Below are positions 7,567 to 15,620 of a stretch of DNA of 48,452 bases, piece after piece. A program made the translations under genes and the position numbers. The DNA is from Nitrososphaerota archaeon. Its GTDB lineage: Archaea; Thermoproteota; Nitrososphaeria; Nitrososphaerales; JACQRY01. The notes under the pieces are model-generated. The model ran no database searches, was not told the DNA's origin, and was given only the letters and a program-made list of their open reading frames with translations. The DNA is taken from positions 1 through 48,452 of the forward strand of contig JACPCU010000028.1 in NCBI GenBank assembly GCA_016184315.1, read 5' to 3'. Each line of letters starts with the position of its first letter. Within the stretch, counting starts at the first letter, position 1.

Positions 7567-8721
7567 TCAGGCCTCTTGTAACCTGTCTAGGTGGCTGAGC
7601 GCTGCTTCTACGGCTGTTCCCCTCCGTCTCTGTTTGCCGTCAATGGTCTGAAGCGCCTTCTCAAGGGCTGACAATACGGTCAAGATCTCTGGTGCACCGA
7701 TGATACCAAAGTGGCCTATTCTCAGACTCTTTTCCCTTATCTCCCCTATGCCCAACGCTACTTGGACATGGAAGTCTTCTCTCAGACGGCGCTGCACATC
7801 CTTTGCCTGAGGCGCGTAGAAACCTGTCACCGTGTTTGCCCGACAACCTTCTTCAGCGACAAAACCCAAGTCGAGGGCTTCAAGTCCCGCTCGTAGACCT
7901 TCTGCGATGATTCGGTGCCTGCGCCAACGCTTCTCCAATCCTTCCTCCTTCACCATGGTCAAGGCTTCTCTTAGAGCCAGTATGTTTGGGATAGCGGGAG
8001 TGGCAAGGTATTCTGAGGGGTCGTCCATGACCTTCTTCCATTTGATTAGATTCATGTAGTAGGAAGCTATCTCTGTTTTTCTTTTCTGCATGGCTTCCAG
8101 AGCCTTGCCATCTAAAACTATCAGAGTAGTTCCAGGCGGCGCAGCGATAGCCTTCTGAGACGCTGTTAAAGCTATGTCGCATCCGAGACCGTCGAAGTCG
8201 AATTCGCATCCCGCTATGCCACAAACAGAGTCCACCACACTGAGAACCCCGTGTTTCTTGGCTGCACCTACGATTTCATGTAGCGAATTCACAACTGTTG
8301 TTGAGGTATCTACGTGCGTTACAAATAGAGCCTTATAGTCGCCCCGTGAAAGTTTCTCGTCAACCAGCTTGGGGTCCGCGTGTCTCCCCAGTGGAAAGGA
8401 TAACATGTCAGTCTTGGCGCAGTGCAGATCCAGCATTAAGCCAAATCTTTTGCCGAAGGCTCCGGTGTCAACGACCAGAGTTTTGTCTCCATGCTCCATG
8501 AGGCTGACTGCAACGGTCTCCATGCCTAGGTTGCCTGACCCAGTTATGATATACGGGTGGGCTGACTCAGTTTGGAAGGCGAACTTTGTGAGTTGCAGGG
8601 CTTCTTTCATGGCTTCGACGAACCTTGGGCTGTTATGCCCCAGCTGGGGTGTAGCCATAGTCTGCCTGACCCTGTCAGCTACCATCGTGGGCCCAGGTAT
8701 CAGCAGAAGATCGTCAGACAT
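7567..8721 (-). CDS. Class V aminotransferase (alanine/serine-glyoxylate type)
   Basis: PLP enzyme that moves an amino group from alanine or serine to glyoxylate or a related 2-oxo acid. The N-terminal LLIPGPTMVADRVRQTM is the hallmark of the AgxT/SgaA/PucG group. GSGNLGMETVAVSLM shapes the cofactor pocket, VVDSVCGIAG carries the cofactor Asp, and K193 in ALTASQKAIAAPPG is the Schiff-base lysine. An upstream TTG is possible, but ATG 8721 gives MSDDLLLIPGP, the usual family start, with a TATA-like GATAAAG close before it. Neighbouring nitrilase and cyclodeaminase genes support a catabolic role in purine-derived or photorespiration-like glyoxylate or amino-acid metabolism. The exact substrate pair is not resolved. 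Confidence 0.85.
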   Translation of the reverse strand: MSDDLLLIPGPTMVADRVRQTMATPQLGHNSPRFVEAMKEALQLTKFAFQTESAHPYIITGSGNLGMETVAVSLMEHGDKTLVVDTGAFGKRFGLMLDLHCAKTDMLSFPLGRHADPKLVDEKLSRGDYKALFVTHVDTSTTVVNSLHEIVGAAKKHGVLSVVDSVCGIAGCEFDFDGLGCDIALTASQKAIAAPPGTTLIVLDGKALEAMQKRKTEIASYYMNLIKWKKVMDDPSEYLATPAIPNILALREALTMVKEEGLEKRWRRHRIIAEGLRAGLEALDLGFVAEEGCRANTVTGFYAPQAKDVQRRLREDFHVQVALGIGEIREKSLRIGHFGIIGAPEILTVLSALEKALQTIDGKQRRRGTAVEAALSHLDRLQEA

Positions 8722-8835
8722 ATTTCTCAAGGAACTTTATCTGCCGTTTTTAACTATTTGGAAATCTGGTTCTTTTGCGTTGGTTGCGCGTGACGCTTAT
8801 CGGTGTTGCGTCTGTTGTGCATATTCTTGGATGTG

Positions 8836-9081
8836 TTAAAGCCCGACAGGCAACTCTCTCCACCGAGTTATGTTGACAATAGGAATTTCGATGACACCAA
8901 GGGATTCTCCTTTTACCCTGAACGGTTCTGTGCTAAACATCACAGGTTCCTCTATAACTCTAAATGCGTCCCTAAGTCTTACTGAGGTAGAAGTTCGCTC
9001 CATTACATATCCACCGATAATGTCACTATTAGTTTGATAAATTAGAACCTTCTCATTAATCGGAATCTTGGGAACAGACAT
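8836..9081 (-). CDS. Small hypothetical beta-rich protein
   Basis: An 81-residue protein beginning MSVPKIPINEKVLIYQ. It alternates hydrophobic and polar residues in short strands (VLIYQTNSDIIGGYVMERT, then SLGVIEIPIVNITRW), as in small beta-barrel or Sm-like archaeal proteins, but I cannot assign a family. A good TATA box (GGCTTAAATAATG) lies about 27-35 bp upstream of the ATG on the minus strand, which suggests a leaderless transcript and supports a real gene. It stands alone between the aminotransferase and a transposase scar. Confidence 0.5.
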   Translation of the reverse strand: MSVPKIPINEKVLIYQTNSDIIGGYVMERTSTSVRLRDAFRVIEEPVMFSTEPFRVKGESLGVIEIPIVNITRWRELPVGL

Positions 9082-9141
9082 TCAAGGCTAGATACTTACG
9101 ACATTATTTAAGCCGTTTGTAGCTTGCTTTATCAGATCCAG

Positions 9142-9318
9142 TCATCTGTTTCCCTCTAGTCTCAGTTTGATTCTCGCTTTCTCTGCGGGTGTTTTTTCTC
9201 CCTCAATTCCCATGTGTCCTCTCACATAGTTGTAGAAGATTCTATGTCTGTCAGTCATGTTAATTGATGCGATAGCCTTCTTCTTAGACGGTGCTTGATT
9301 CTCTACAAGTGTAGATAG
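9142..9318 (-). mobile_element. C-terminal scar of a DDE transposase
   Basis: The minus strand reads ASINMTDRHRIFYNYVRGHM, then GIEGEKTPAEKARIKLRLEG and a TGA stop. The FYNYVRxHMGIxGxKTPAEKA pattern is the typical C-terminal end of rve-type DDE transposases, including IS6-like archaeal elements (usual form: fyNyvRPHmgLnGkTPAE). Only this end is left: nothing transposase-like precedes it, there is no terminal inverted repeat, and the M24 gene begins just beyond. It is a remnant of an old insertion. Confidence 0.65.
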
Positions 9319-9360
9319 TGTTCACCTTTCTTGAAAGGATTTAAGTCTCAACACAAATTT

Positions 9361-10560
9361 ATGTCTGGAAAAATCTTGTCTGCTTATCTTAAGAGTGATC
9401 AAAGTGAAATCGGCGTAGTTCCCATAGGAGAATTTGAGTGGCGGGTGAAAAGAGCCCGCGAAGCAATGGCGAAGATGAAGCTAAATGCCTTGCTGATTAC
9501 TGATCCCTTCAACTTCTATTATTTCAGCGGCCACAGAGTTACGTTAAACAAGATGCGGCCCTGGATCATGATCCTCCCCCTTGACAAAGACCCTGTGCTG
9601 ATAGAGTACAGCTTGGATCAAGAGAATACTCGCATCTATGGCACTCCATACCCGTCCTGGGTCAGCGACAGGCGATACTACGTCGATGTTCCCTTCAATG
9701 TTGACGCTGTAAAGGACTGGGGCATCAGCAAAGCCCTGAGAGACCTCGGATTAACAAGAGGAATGATAGGCACAGAGCTAGGCGAGCATACAAGACTCAA
9801 CATCCCTTTCAACGACTTCCTGAAGCTAAGAAGCGATCTGTCCGGGACAAGGTTTGTGGATGCTAGCATCCTAGTCTGGAGGTGCCGAATGATCAAGTCT
9901 CCTTGGGAGATAGACAATCTGAGGAAGGCCTGCGAAATCGGAGGCAAGGCTTGGACTGGTTTCTTTCAAACGTTGAAGAGCGGGACGACGGTAAGAGAAG
10001 TAAACGCGAGTTTGATGAAGCTCTACATTGAGTATGGAGCTGATGTTGAGAACCCCGGTTCTCAGACGGTGAAGGGCGCAAGAGGCCCCGGAGGCCGATT
10101 GCAGAAGGGAGACATGCTTCAGGTCGATGGAGGCTCTTACTATCATGGCTACAAAATGGATGCCACTAGACAAGTCTTCCTCGGAGAACCTCCGTCCGAT
10201 GTAGCAAAAGACTATGAGTTCATTTGGAATGTTTGCAGAAAGATCATTGACGAGATAAGGCCGGGGATGCCTGTGTCCCAGACTCACCGCATCTACAACG
10301 AGGAACTAAAAGCAGCAGGTAAACCTCAGATGGATCCTGTGAAGCGAATCGGACACGGGATCGGATTGGAGGCTAGTGAGCCGCCCTCCCTCAACCAGAT
10401 AGACCAGACCATCTTTAAGGAGGGAATATCTGTGACTCCGGAGCCCCGTATTGTAGATTCTGTGGGAATGATCTTGGCTGAGGAGCATATAGCCGTCACT
10501 TCCACTGGATGCGAGGTTCTTTCCAAGTCTCTTAAGACAGAGATGACAGTAGTAGGCTAA
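9361..10560 (+). CDS. M24 family metallopeptidase (Xaa-Pro dipeptidase-like)
   Basis: Pita-bread-fold enzyme that cleaves X-Pro dipeptides or, in relatives, creatine-like compounds. The N-terminal creatinase domain (about 30-160; ALLITDPFNFYYFSGH) is followed by the M24 catalytic domain. All five metal ligands are visible: the Asp of MLQVDGGSYYHGYK, the Asp of KMDATRQVF, the His of GHGIGLEASEPPS, the Glu of VTPEPRIVD and the Glu of LAEEHIAV. A peptidase is therefore more likely than a metal-free creatinase. A TTG at 9331 is in frame, but ATG 9361 is preferred because AGGATTTAAG just upstream resembles a promoter. It ends 3 bp from the convergent cyclodeaminase gene. Confidence 0.85.
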   Translation: MSGKILSAYLKSDQSEIGVVPIGEFEWRVKRAREAMAKMKLNALLITDPFNFYYFSGHRVTLNKMRPWIMILPLDKDPVLIEYSLDQENTRIYGTPYPSWVSDRRYYVDVPFNVDAVKDWGISKALRDLGLTRGMIGTELGEHTRLNIPFNDFLKLRSDLSGTRFVDASILVWRCRMIKSPWEIDNLRKACEIGGKAWTGFFQTLKSGTTVREVNASLMKLYIEYGADVENPGSQTVKGARGPGGRLQKGDMLQVDGGSYYHGYKMDATRQVFLGEPPSDVAKDYEFIWNVCRKIIDEIRPGMPVSQTHRIYNEELKAAGKPQMDPVKRIGHGIGLEASEPPSLNQIDQTIFKEGISVTPEPRIVDSVGMILAEEHIAVTSTGCEVLSKSLKTEMTVVG

Positions 10561-10562
10561 TG

Positions 10563-11558
10563 CTAGAAAGCACCGTAGGGTGTGTAAGAGAACTTTCGGC
10601 CGATGCTTCTTTGTATGGCGCGCTCATAGACTACTCGTGATGCAACAGCATCTTGCACCGCCATCCCAGTGGCTATGTACAGGGTGATCTCCTCACGGGA
10701 GGTTCTTCCCTTCTTCACGCCTGCGACGAGCTCACCCATTGACGCGTAGATGGAGCGCTCGGAGATCAGTCCTTGCTTTAGAGCGTCGGCCATCCTGCCT
10801 GTTTCCACCATGGACTTGATGTCCGAAACCACGACTTTGGCCCGGTTGAAGAAGTCTAGGTCGATCTCGTCTTGGTAGCCTACTGACGATACATGGGTGC
10901 CCGGCTTAAGCCATCCGCATTGGATCACAGGTTCCTTAGCGTATGTGGCGAGATACACTATGTCTGCTTCTTTGACCGCTTCTTGAGAGCTGTTTGCTGC
11001 CGCTACTTCGATTCCCAAGGTTGAAGTCATTGTTTCGGCGAAGGCTTCTCTGTGCTGCTTGTTCGGACTATAGACATATGCCTTCTCTATTCTCAGTCTT
11101 ACTTTGAGGGTGGCTGCTAGACCTGCCCGAGCCTGTACTCCCGAGCCTATGACACCTATTATCCGTGAGTCCTCTCGTGAGAGATGCTTCACTCCGAGGG
11201 CGCCGTTGCCCGAGGTTCGCACCGCGCTTATGTAAGTTGAGTCAAAGATCCCCATTGGTAAGCCCGTCCCGGGCTCAAAATAGATGACTAAGCCTGAGAC
11301 ACTGGGGACATTGAATTTCGCTGGGTTCTCAGGGAACCCTCCGCTGATCTTCGCAACCAGTATATCCTCCGCATCATCAACGAATGCGCCTTGAAGCATG
11401 ACTGAGCCGTGACGCTTCGGAGCGTATTGGCGAACCCTCTGGGCGAGCAGGACTTTTCCTTGGTAGTGCAGTCGGAAGCTTTCGTCAGCCAGTTCGATAC
11501 CTTCGTCTAATCCTATGAGGCACTGGATCTCCTCTGATGAGAGGAACAGAACATCCAT
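10563..11558 (-). CDS. Ornithine cyclodeaminase / mu-crystallin family oxidoreductase
   Basis: NAD(P)-dependent enzyme of the OCD/mu-crystallin/alanine dehydrogenase family, 331 residues, normal length. The N-terminal half carries the substrate-binding parts (RVRQYAPKRHGSVMLQGAFV, then VAKISGGFPENPAKF and ISAVRTSGNGALGVKHLS). The Rossmann fold starts with IIGVIGSGVQARAGL. VSSVGYQDEIDLDFFNRAKVVVSD is typical of the family's C-terminal part. Members act as ornithine cyclodeaminases, alanine dehydrogenases or imine reductases, and sequence alone does not separate these. With the class V aminotransferase and nitrilase next door it fits amino-acid breakdown. It is convergent with the M24 gene. Confidence 0.85.
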   Translation of the reverse strand: MDVLFLSSEEIQCLIGLDEGIELADESFRLHYQGKVLLAQRVRQYAPKRHGSVMLQGAFVDDAEDILVAKISGGFPENPAKFNVPSVSGLVIYFEPGTGLPMGIFDSTYISAVRTSGNGALGVKHLSREDSRIIGVIGSGVQARAGLAATLKVRLRIEKAYVYSPNKQHREAFAETMTSTLGIEVAAANSSQEAVKEADIVYLATYAKEPVIQCGWLKPGTHVSSVGYQDEIDLDFFNRAKVVVSDIKSMVETGRMADALKQGLISERSIYASMGELVAGVKKGRTSREEITLYIATGMAVQDAVASRVVYERAIQRSIGRKFSYTPYGAF

Positions 11559-11625
11559 AGAGTTCTGATGCGGCGATGAATGTTATTTGAAGATATGCGT
11601 GGGTCGACTTTGGTTTGCGGTTTTT

Positions 11626-12627
11626 CTATTTGAATGAGGAGATGACTTTGTCTCGGAAGACCTTCATATTGCTAGGAATGTCCTTGTAGGTTGATTTGCC
11701 GTATCCGTAGACGAAGACCAGTAGGAAGGCGGTTACTCCTGCATCCATGTATTCCTGAATCTTCTTGATGGCGTCGCTGGGAGTGCCGATCAACGCGTTG
11801 TCGAGGACGGAGGCAGCTGGTCTACCGTAGGTTGGTGCATGGGACTTTGGATATATCTCGATGAACTCTTTGCAATGATCGATGGCTTCTTGATGCGTGT
11901 TTGCAACCCATGCTCTGACGCCGTGCATGACAGGCATATTCTCCTTCTTACCGTAGCCTCGAACCTTCTCCTTCAGAATCGAGTAGTGCTCCTTCATCCA
12001 TGAAGGGGTTTCAGCGTTGCACGACCATCCGTCTCCCAGCCTAGCGACCCTGTCTAACGCAGCTTTCGATCTTGCAGCCATGTAGATGGGCAGAGGCTTC
12101 TGAACCGGTTTTGGAAAGATTACTGCGTCCTCAAAGTCGATGTATCTTCCTTTGAAGGAGGCTCTTCCCTTGCTCCAAATCTCCCTCAGCGCCTGAGCAT
12201 ATTCCTCGATGACTTTCACCCTTGTTTTGAACGGAACATGATAGCATTTTTCAGCGTAGGGCAGAAAGGTCTCGTTGGACCCGATTCCGAATGACACAGT
12301 AATCCTACCATTAGACAGATTGTCGAGGCTGGCCAGCTGCTTAGCTAAGGAAAGAGGGTTCCTCGGAGGCGGAACCATAGCCCAGAAACGGAACTTCAGC
12401 TTCTTCGTCATTCCAGCCAAATAAGAGTACATGGCTATCGTGTCGTAATGGTAGATGTCTTCCTCAGCCTTCACGGCCCGGAACGCTGTTCCAGCATGGC
12501 ACACCCAGTCAGTGCTTGAAACAAAATCATATCCCAATGATTCTGCTTCCCGTGCCACTTCAGTTATGCTTTGCTGACTGGTGTAACCGAGGCCATTAGG
12601 TAAAACTACGCCGAACTCTGGTTTCAT
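11626..12627 (-). CDS. LLM-class (luciferase-like) F420/flavin-dependent oxidoreductase
   Basis: A 333-residue TIM-barrel oxidoreductase of the bacterial luciferase-like superfamily. In archaea and actinobacteria these enzymes usually use coenzyme F420. Family features: EFGVVLPNGLGYTSQQSITE, YDFVSSTDWVCH, FWAMVPPPRNPLSLAKQLAS with LDNLSNGRITVSFGIG, and LPIYMAARSKAALDRVARLG. It is the first of three paralogues in the window (also 24278-25228 and 41609-42649). It lies about 1 kb from the double cupin on the other strand; the second paralogue also neighbours a cupin gene. The substrate is unknown. Confidence 0.85.
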   Translation of the reverse strand: MKPEFGVVLPNGLGYTSQQSITEVAREAESLGYDFVSSTDWVCHAGTAFRAVKAEEDIYHYDTIAMYSYLAGMTKKLKFRFWAMVPPPRNPLSLAKQLASLDNLSNGRITVSFGIGSNETFLPYAEKCYHVPFKTRVKVIEEYAQALREIWSKGRASFKGRYIDFEDAVIFPKPVQKPLPIYMAARSKAALDRVARLGDGWSCNAETPSWMKEHYSILKEKVRGYGKKENMPVMHGVRAWVANTHQEAIDHCKEFIEIYPKSHAPTYGRPAASVLDNALIGTPSDAIKKIQEYMDAGVTAFLLVFVYGYGKSTYKDIPSNMKVFRDKVISSFK

Positions 12628-12943
12628 TTAGAACAGTAGTTAAGGCCACGCATATTTCTGGGTTTTTGTCACAGTCCTGTTTTCCACGTCATATTTGAGT
12701 TGTAAATCGAATAGTCGCGACTACCTAAAGAGATCCACCCTGATGGCTTCAGAGTTAGGATGTGCAGCTCAACCTTCTTTGAACACAAACCCAATAAATT
12801 CTGATAATTCAGTGGGATACGGAACAACATCTTAGTTGACGACTTACATAGTAAGGGGGGGTTCCTAACGATCCTACAGAGAAGATCACTCAACCCCTAA
12901 GAGAACTCTTTATCTGTCAGATCCATAAGGACGGTTTGCGTCC
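12628..12943. other. Intergenic stretch with no recognised gene
   Basis: No convincing gene is seen. A 74-codon minus-strand frame (12669-12893) has no recognisable motif. A perfect 10-bp palindrome AGTCGCGACT and a TATA-like CTCTTTATCT (about 12906-12915) are present; the latter is at the right distance to have driven the decayed isochorismatase gene that follows. Confidence 0.4.
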
Positions 12944-13473
12944 TTGACGGATATTGTCGAAGAACTCCTAGAAAAAAGGAGAAACCCTACGGCCATAGCA
13001 TAATCCCAGCCATAAAGAAAACCCTGAAGACGATAAGAGACGCCAAGATCCCCGTCTTCTACACGATGGTGGTCAACCGCAAAGACGGAGTGGGGCAAAG
13101 CCACCGCCAAAGCCGCCTGATAGGAGCCTTAACGGAAGACACATGGGGAGCAGAGATTGTAGACGACTTGAAGCCTAGAAAGAACGAGTTCATCATAGTC
13201 AAATGGCGGTACAGCGCCTTCTACGCCACACCCCTAGAAGCCATGTTAAGAGGCCTAGGAGTAAAGACCATAGTGCTGACCGGAGTCGCCACCAACGGAG
13301 GGGTAGACTCGACCGCCAGAGACGCAGAGTACAGAGACTTCGGAGTAGTCGTGTTAAGCGACTGCTGTGCATCCCGCAAACCGGAACTCCACGAAGCCAC
13401 ATTGGAAACGATCAGATCTGCATTCGGAAGAGTCATGACCTCCAACGAACTCACACGAATACTGAAGAGCTAA
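12944..13473 (+). pseudogene. Decayed isochorismatase-family hydrolase
   Basis: The body reads as an isochorismatase/nicotinamidase-type cysteine hydrolase: KTLKTIRDAKIPVFYTMVVN, then VKWRYSAFYATPLEAMLRG and LGVKTIVLTGVATNGGVDST. The start is broken. A TTG-initiated frame gives MTDIVEELLEKRRNPTAIA and then stops, while the rest continues in another frame from KPYGHSIIPAI. The strand that carries the catalytic Asp (xVIDxQ) is missing between them. The nucleophilic Cys, normally TNxCV, is Gly (TNGGV; codon about 13300-13302). Two of three catalytic residues are thus lost. An intact relative with D, K and C lies at 45110-45835. The later part still codes cleanly, so decay may be recent or the fold may be retained for another use. 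Confidence 0.7.
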
Positions 13474-13657
13474 GTTTCCCCCCTACTCACCTAGGAGAGA
13501 AGTCAACTCACACACGGTTACCCAATCACTCACCGCCGGCCTCTTCAACAAATAAAACATCCATCCACATATCTTTGAAAAGAATTCAGATACTATCCAG
13601 CTGACCTGATTTTTCTCGAAAAACGGGAATTCTAAAATATAGGAACACCACTTGCAC

Positions 13658-14671
13658 ATGTCCATGGAGAGAGAAAGAGAACGCAACGTATCTTATGAGA
13701 TTTATCAGGCAAGCCTAAAATTCCGAACCAAGAGGCTTGAAAGCCTAGAGCAAAGCAAGATCCTAGCGAAATCAGAAGAAGTGAAGCCCATGTGGAACGG
13801 CCACGGATACACATGGTATCTGATCAGAAGCGAAATGGGCTTCGACAACCTCGGAGTCAGCATGTTCATCGAGGAAGTAGCTCCCCACAAGTCGAACGTG
13901 ATGCACAGACACTTCAGCGAAGCCACCGTCTACATTCTAAGCGGCAAGGGTCACACTGTGCTCGACGAGGACACACTTGAATGGAAGGCTGGGGACGCTG
14001 TCTTCGTGCCGCCTATGCGCTGGCACCAGTTCTTCAACGACGGAGATGAAACAGTAAGATACATAGGGATGGGCTCTGAACGCGTCATGAGAAGCGTCGG
14101 TCTGTACCTTGTCCAAGACGTGACTCAGGTTTCTCCAGAAGAGAAACCCCACTTCGGAAAAAGGGCGTCTATCTCTGTCTCCACCTCTCCTACCGAGGCT
14201 GGACCCAGAGAAGTCAAAGCTGAAGCCGGCTCTCAAGGAGTCTACGAAGATGACAGAGCATCTGAAAAGGCCCTCATCGATAAAAGGTTGAAGAGCAAGG
14301 TTGTGGCAAAAGGGAGTGACGTGAACCCCCGGTGGGACGGCCACAGCTGGACTCATTACATGGTTGACCCGAGACTAGGATACAATGCCTACATCTACCA
14401 GATCTTCATAGAAGACATCCCACCAAACAAGTCAACTGCAGAACATAGGCATCTCTACGAAGAAGCAGTCTACGTGCTTGAAGGCAAAGGACACACAATA
14501 ATGAACGGCAAGAGATACGACTGGAAGGCCGGCGACGCCATGTTTATACCGCCCTTCTGGTGGCACCAACACTTCAACGACGACCCCAACAACAGAAGCA
14601 GATGGCTCGTCCAATCAAACGCTTTGCTCATCAGAAGCCTCGGATATGCCCCTATAGAACATAGAGAATAA
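13658..14671 (+). CDS. Double-cupin (bicupin) protein
   Basis: Two tandem cupin domains with nearly full metal-binding sets. Domain 1 has HRHFSEATVYILSGKGHTVL and VPPMRWHQFFND; domain 2 has HRHLYEEAVYVLEGKGHTIM and IPPFWWHQHFND. Each gives the HxH(x)nE plus distal His pattern of Fe- or Mn-dependent cupins such as gentisate dioxygenase and oxalate decarboxylase; neither group can be chosen firmly. A TATA box (TTCTAAAATATAGG, about 13630-13643) is 15-28 bp upstream of ATG 13658, and ATG 13664 is equally possible. The single-domain cupin at 23773-24234 shares the same wording, so all three domains look like products of duplication. A ring-cleaving or sugar/acid-modifying activity is a guess. Confidence 0.83.
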   Translation: MSMERERERNVSYEIYQASLKFRTKRLESLEQSKILAKSEEVKPMWNGHGYTWYLIRSEMGFDNLGVSMFIEEVAPHKSNVMHRHFSEATVYILSGKGHTVLDEDTLEWKAGDAVFVPPMRWHQFFNDGDETVRYIGMGSERVMRSVGLYLVQDVTQVSPEEKPHFGKRASISVSTSPTEAGPREVKAEAGSQGVYEDDRASEKALIDKRLKSKVVAKGSDVNPRWDGHSWTHYMVDPRLGYNAYIYQIFIEDIPPNKSTAEHRHLYEEAVYVLEGKGHTIMNGKRYDWKAGDAMFIPPFWWHQHFNDDPNNRSRWLVQSNALLIRSLGYAPIEHRE

Positions 14672-15073
14672 ACCTGCTCACTCAGATTCCAGCAGTCCCT
14701 CACTCCAACCCCAGATAAGTGGCCGCAAGAAGCAGCATCAAAGCCGCGGCTCCAATACCCATCAAACCAAGAGTCCTTAATTGAAGGAGTAGGCCACTTA
14801 TACAAAGACCGCGAAGACATTCCTACCTGCGCTTTCGATCAATGGTTCGCCAATGAGCTACCTATCGTCTGACAACCTCCGATGACTATATTGTTCAATA
14901 GGGTTCTGCAAAGCTGTCGGCTCATGATGTATGCGCATTACACGCTGACGGGCTGAAGAGTTAACAGAACATCCTGACTTTCCACTATTCATCCTCTAAG
15001 GCTGGCTTCAAAGAGGTCGGTCGAAGATGCTGACCCGATGAAGATCCGCTCAGCATCTTTCAAGCAAATTCCA
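14672..15073. other. 402-bp gap with weak small-RNA and small-peptide candidates
   Basis: No firm gene. On the minus strand a hydrophobic tail (GLMGIGAAALMLLLAATYLG) ends at a TGA near 14699, but no proper start precedes it. On the plus strand 14924-14977 has C/D-box-like spacing: ATGATGT, 14 nt, CTGA, 5 nt, TGAAGAG, 13 nt, CTGA. It lacks a clear closing stem. A hairpin at 15024-15059 is listed separately. Confidence 0.3.
15024..15059 (-). terminator. Hairpin after the redox-module operon
   Basis: AAGATGCTGA (15024-15033) and TCAGCATCTT (15050-15059) form a perfect 10-bp stem with a 16-nt loop. It begins 14 bp beyond the last codon of the minus-strand redox operon. It lacks a following T-run, so it may be an RNA 3'-end structure or processing stop, or an operator. 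Confidence 0.4.
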
Positions 15074-15616
15074 CTATTCCTTGGTATGCGTGCTTACAGT
15101 CTTTTCGTCGCTCCGAAACTCCAAGGTGAATTCGTGTTGCTCACCTTCAGCGATTATCCTCAACAGATGTCTTGAACCACTGTCATTGGCCGTTACACCA
15201 AGAAACAGGCTTGCGATTCCCTTAGGCTGTATGATTGGGCTGTTTGGTCCGATAGTATCCATGTTCCACTGATCTGCTGCTGCGAAGATAAGATCATTTG
15301 TAGCTATGATGCCCTCATGTTTTTGTCCGCTGTCCTTGGCTATGACTGTATGGTCTACAGCTGAGCCTATCAAACCCTTGGTCAGATTCATATCGTCATA
15401 GAAGACTTGTTTTATCGTGATGGGCTTATCGCCAATGTTCCAAAGCGTGACTGAAAGCTGGACGAGTTGTCTGTTATAGTTGTAACCCATTAACTGCAGC
15501 GTTTCGCCATTTGATCTTGGTCCATGGTTGTTGGCTGCACGGTAGCTCTCGGCAAACACTATGGATAGTGCAAGGATGATCAGTGGGGTGGCGATGGCAA
15601 TTCTCTTCCACATCAT
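15074..15616 (-). CDS. Exported hypothetical protein of the redox module
   Basis: A 180-residue protein with an N-terminal signal or anchor (MMWKRIAIATPLIILALSIV) and a beta-rich remainder (LVQLSVTLWNIGDKPITIKQ; RHLLRIIAEGEQHEFTLEF). The layout suggests an Ig-like domain outside the cell. It has one Trp-rich stretch (DQWNMDTIGPNSPI) and no cysteine, so no obvious cofactor site. It is the last gene of the minus-strand operon; its ATG lies 4 bp after the CuA-like gene ends. An accessory or assembly role in the NrfD/CuA module is inferred from position only. Confidence 0.6.
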   Translation of the reverse strand: MMWKRIAIATPLIILALSIVFAESYRAANNHGPRSNGETLQLMGYNYNRQLVQLSVTLWNIGDKPITIKQVFYDDMNLTKGLIGSAVDHTVIAKDSGQKHEGIIATNDLIFAAADQWNMDTIGPNSPIIQPKGIASLFLGVTANDSGSRHLLRIIAEGEQHEFTLEFRSDEKTVSTHTKE

Positions 15617-15620
15617 TTCT

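Noticed and set aside
14699-14820. Hydrophobic minus-strand tail ending LLLAATYLGLE
   Set aside because: It looks like a membrane helix but has no start codon after the preceding stop.
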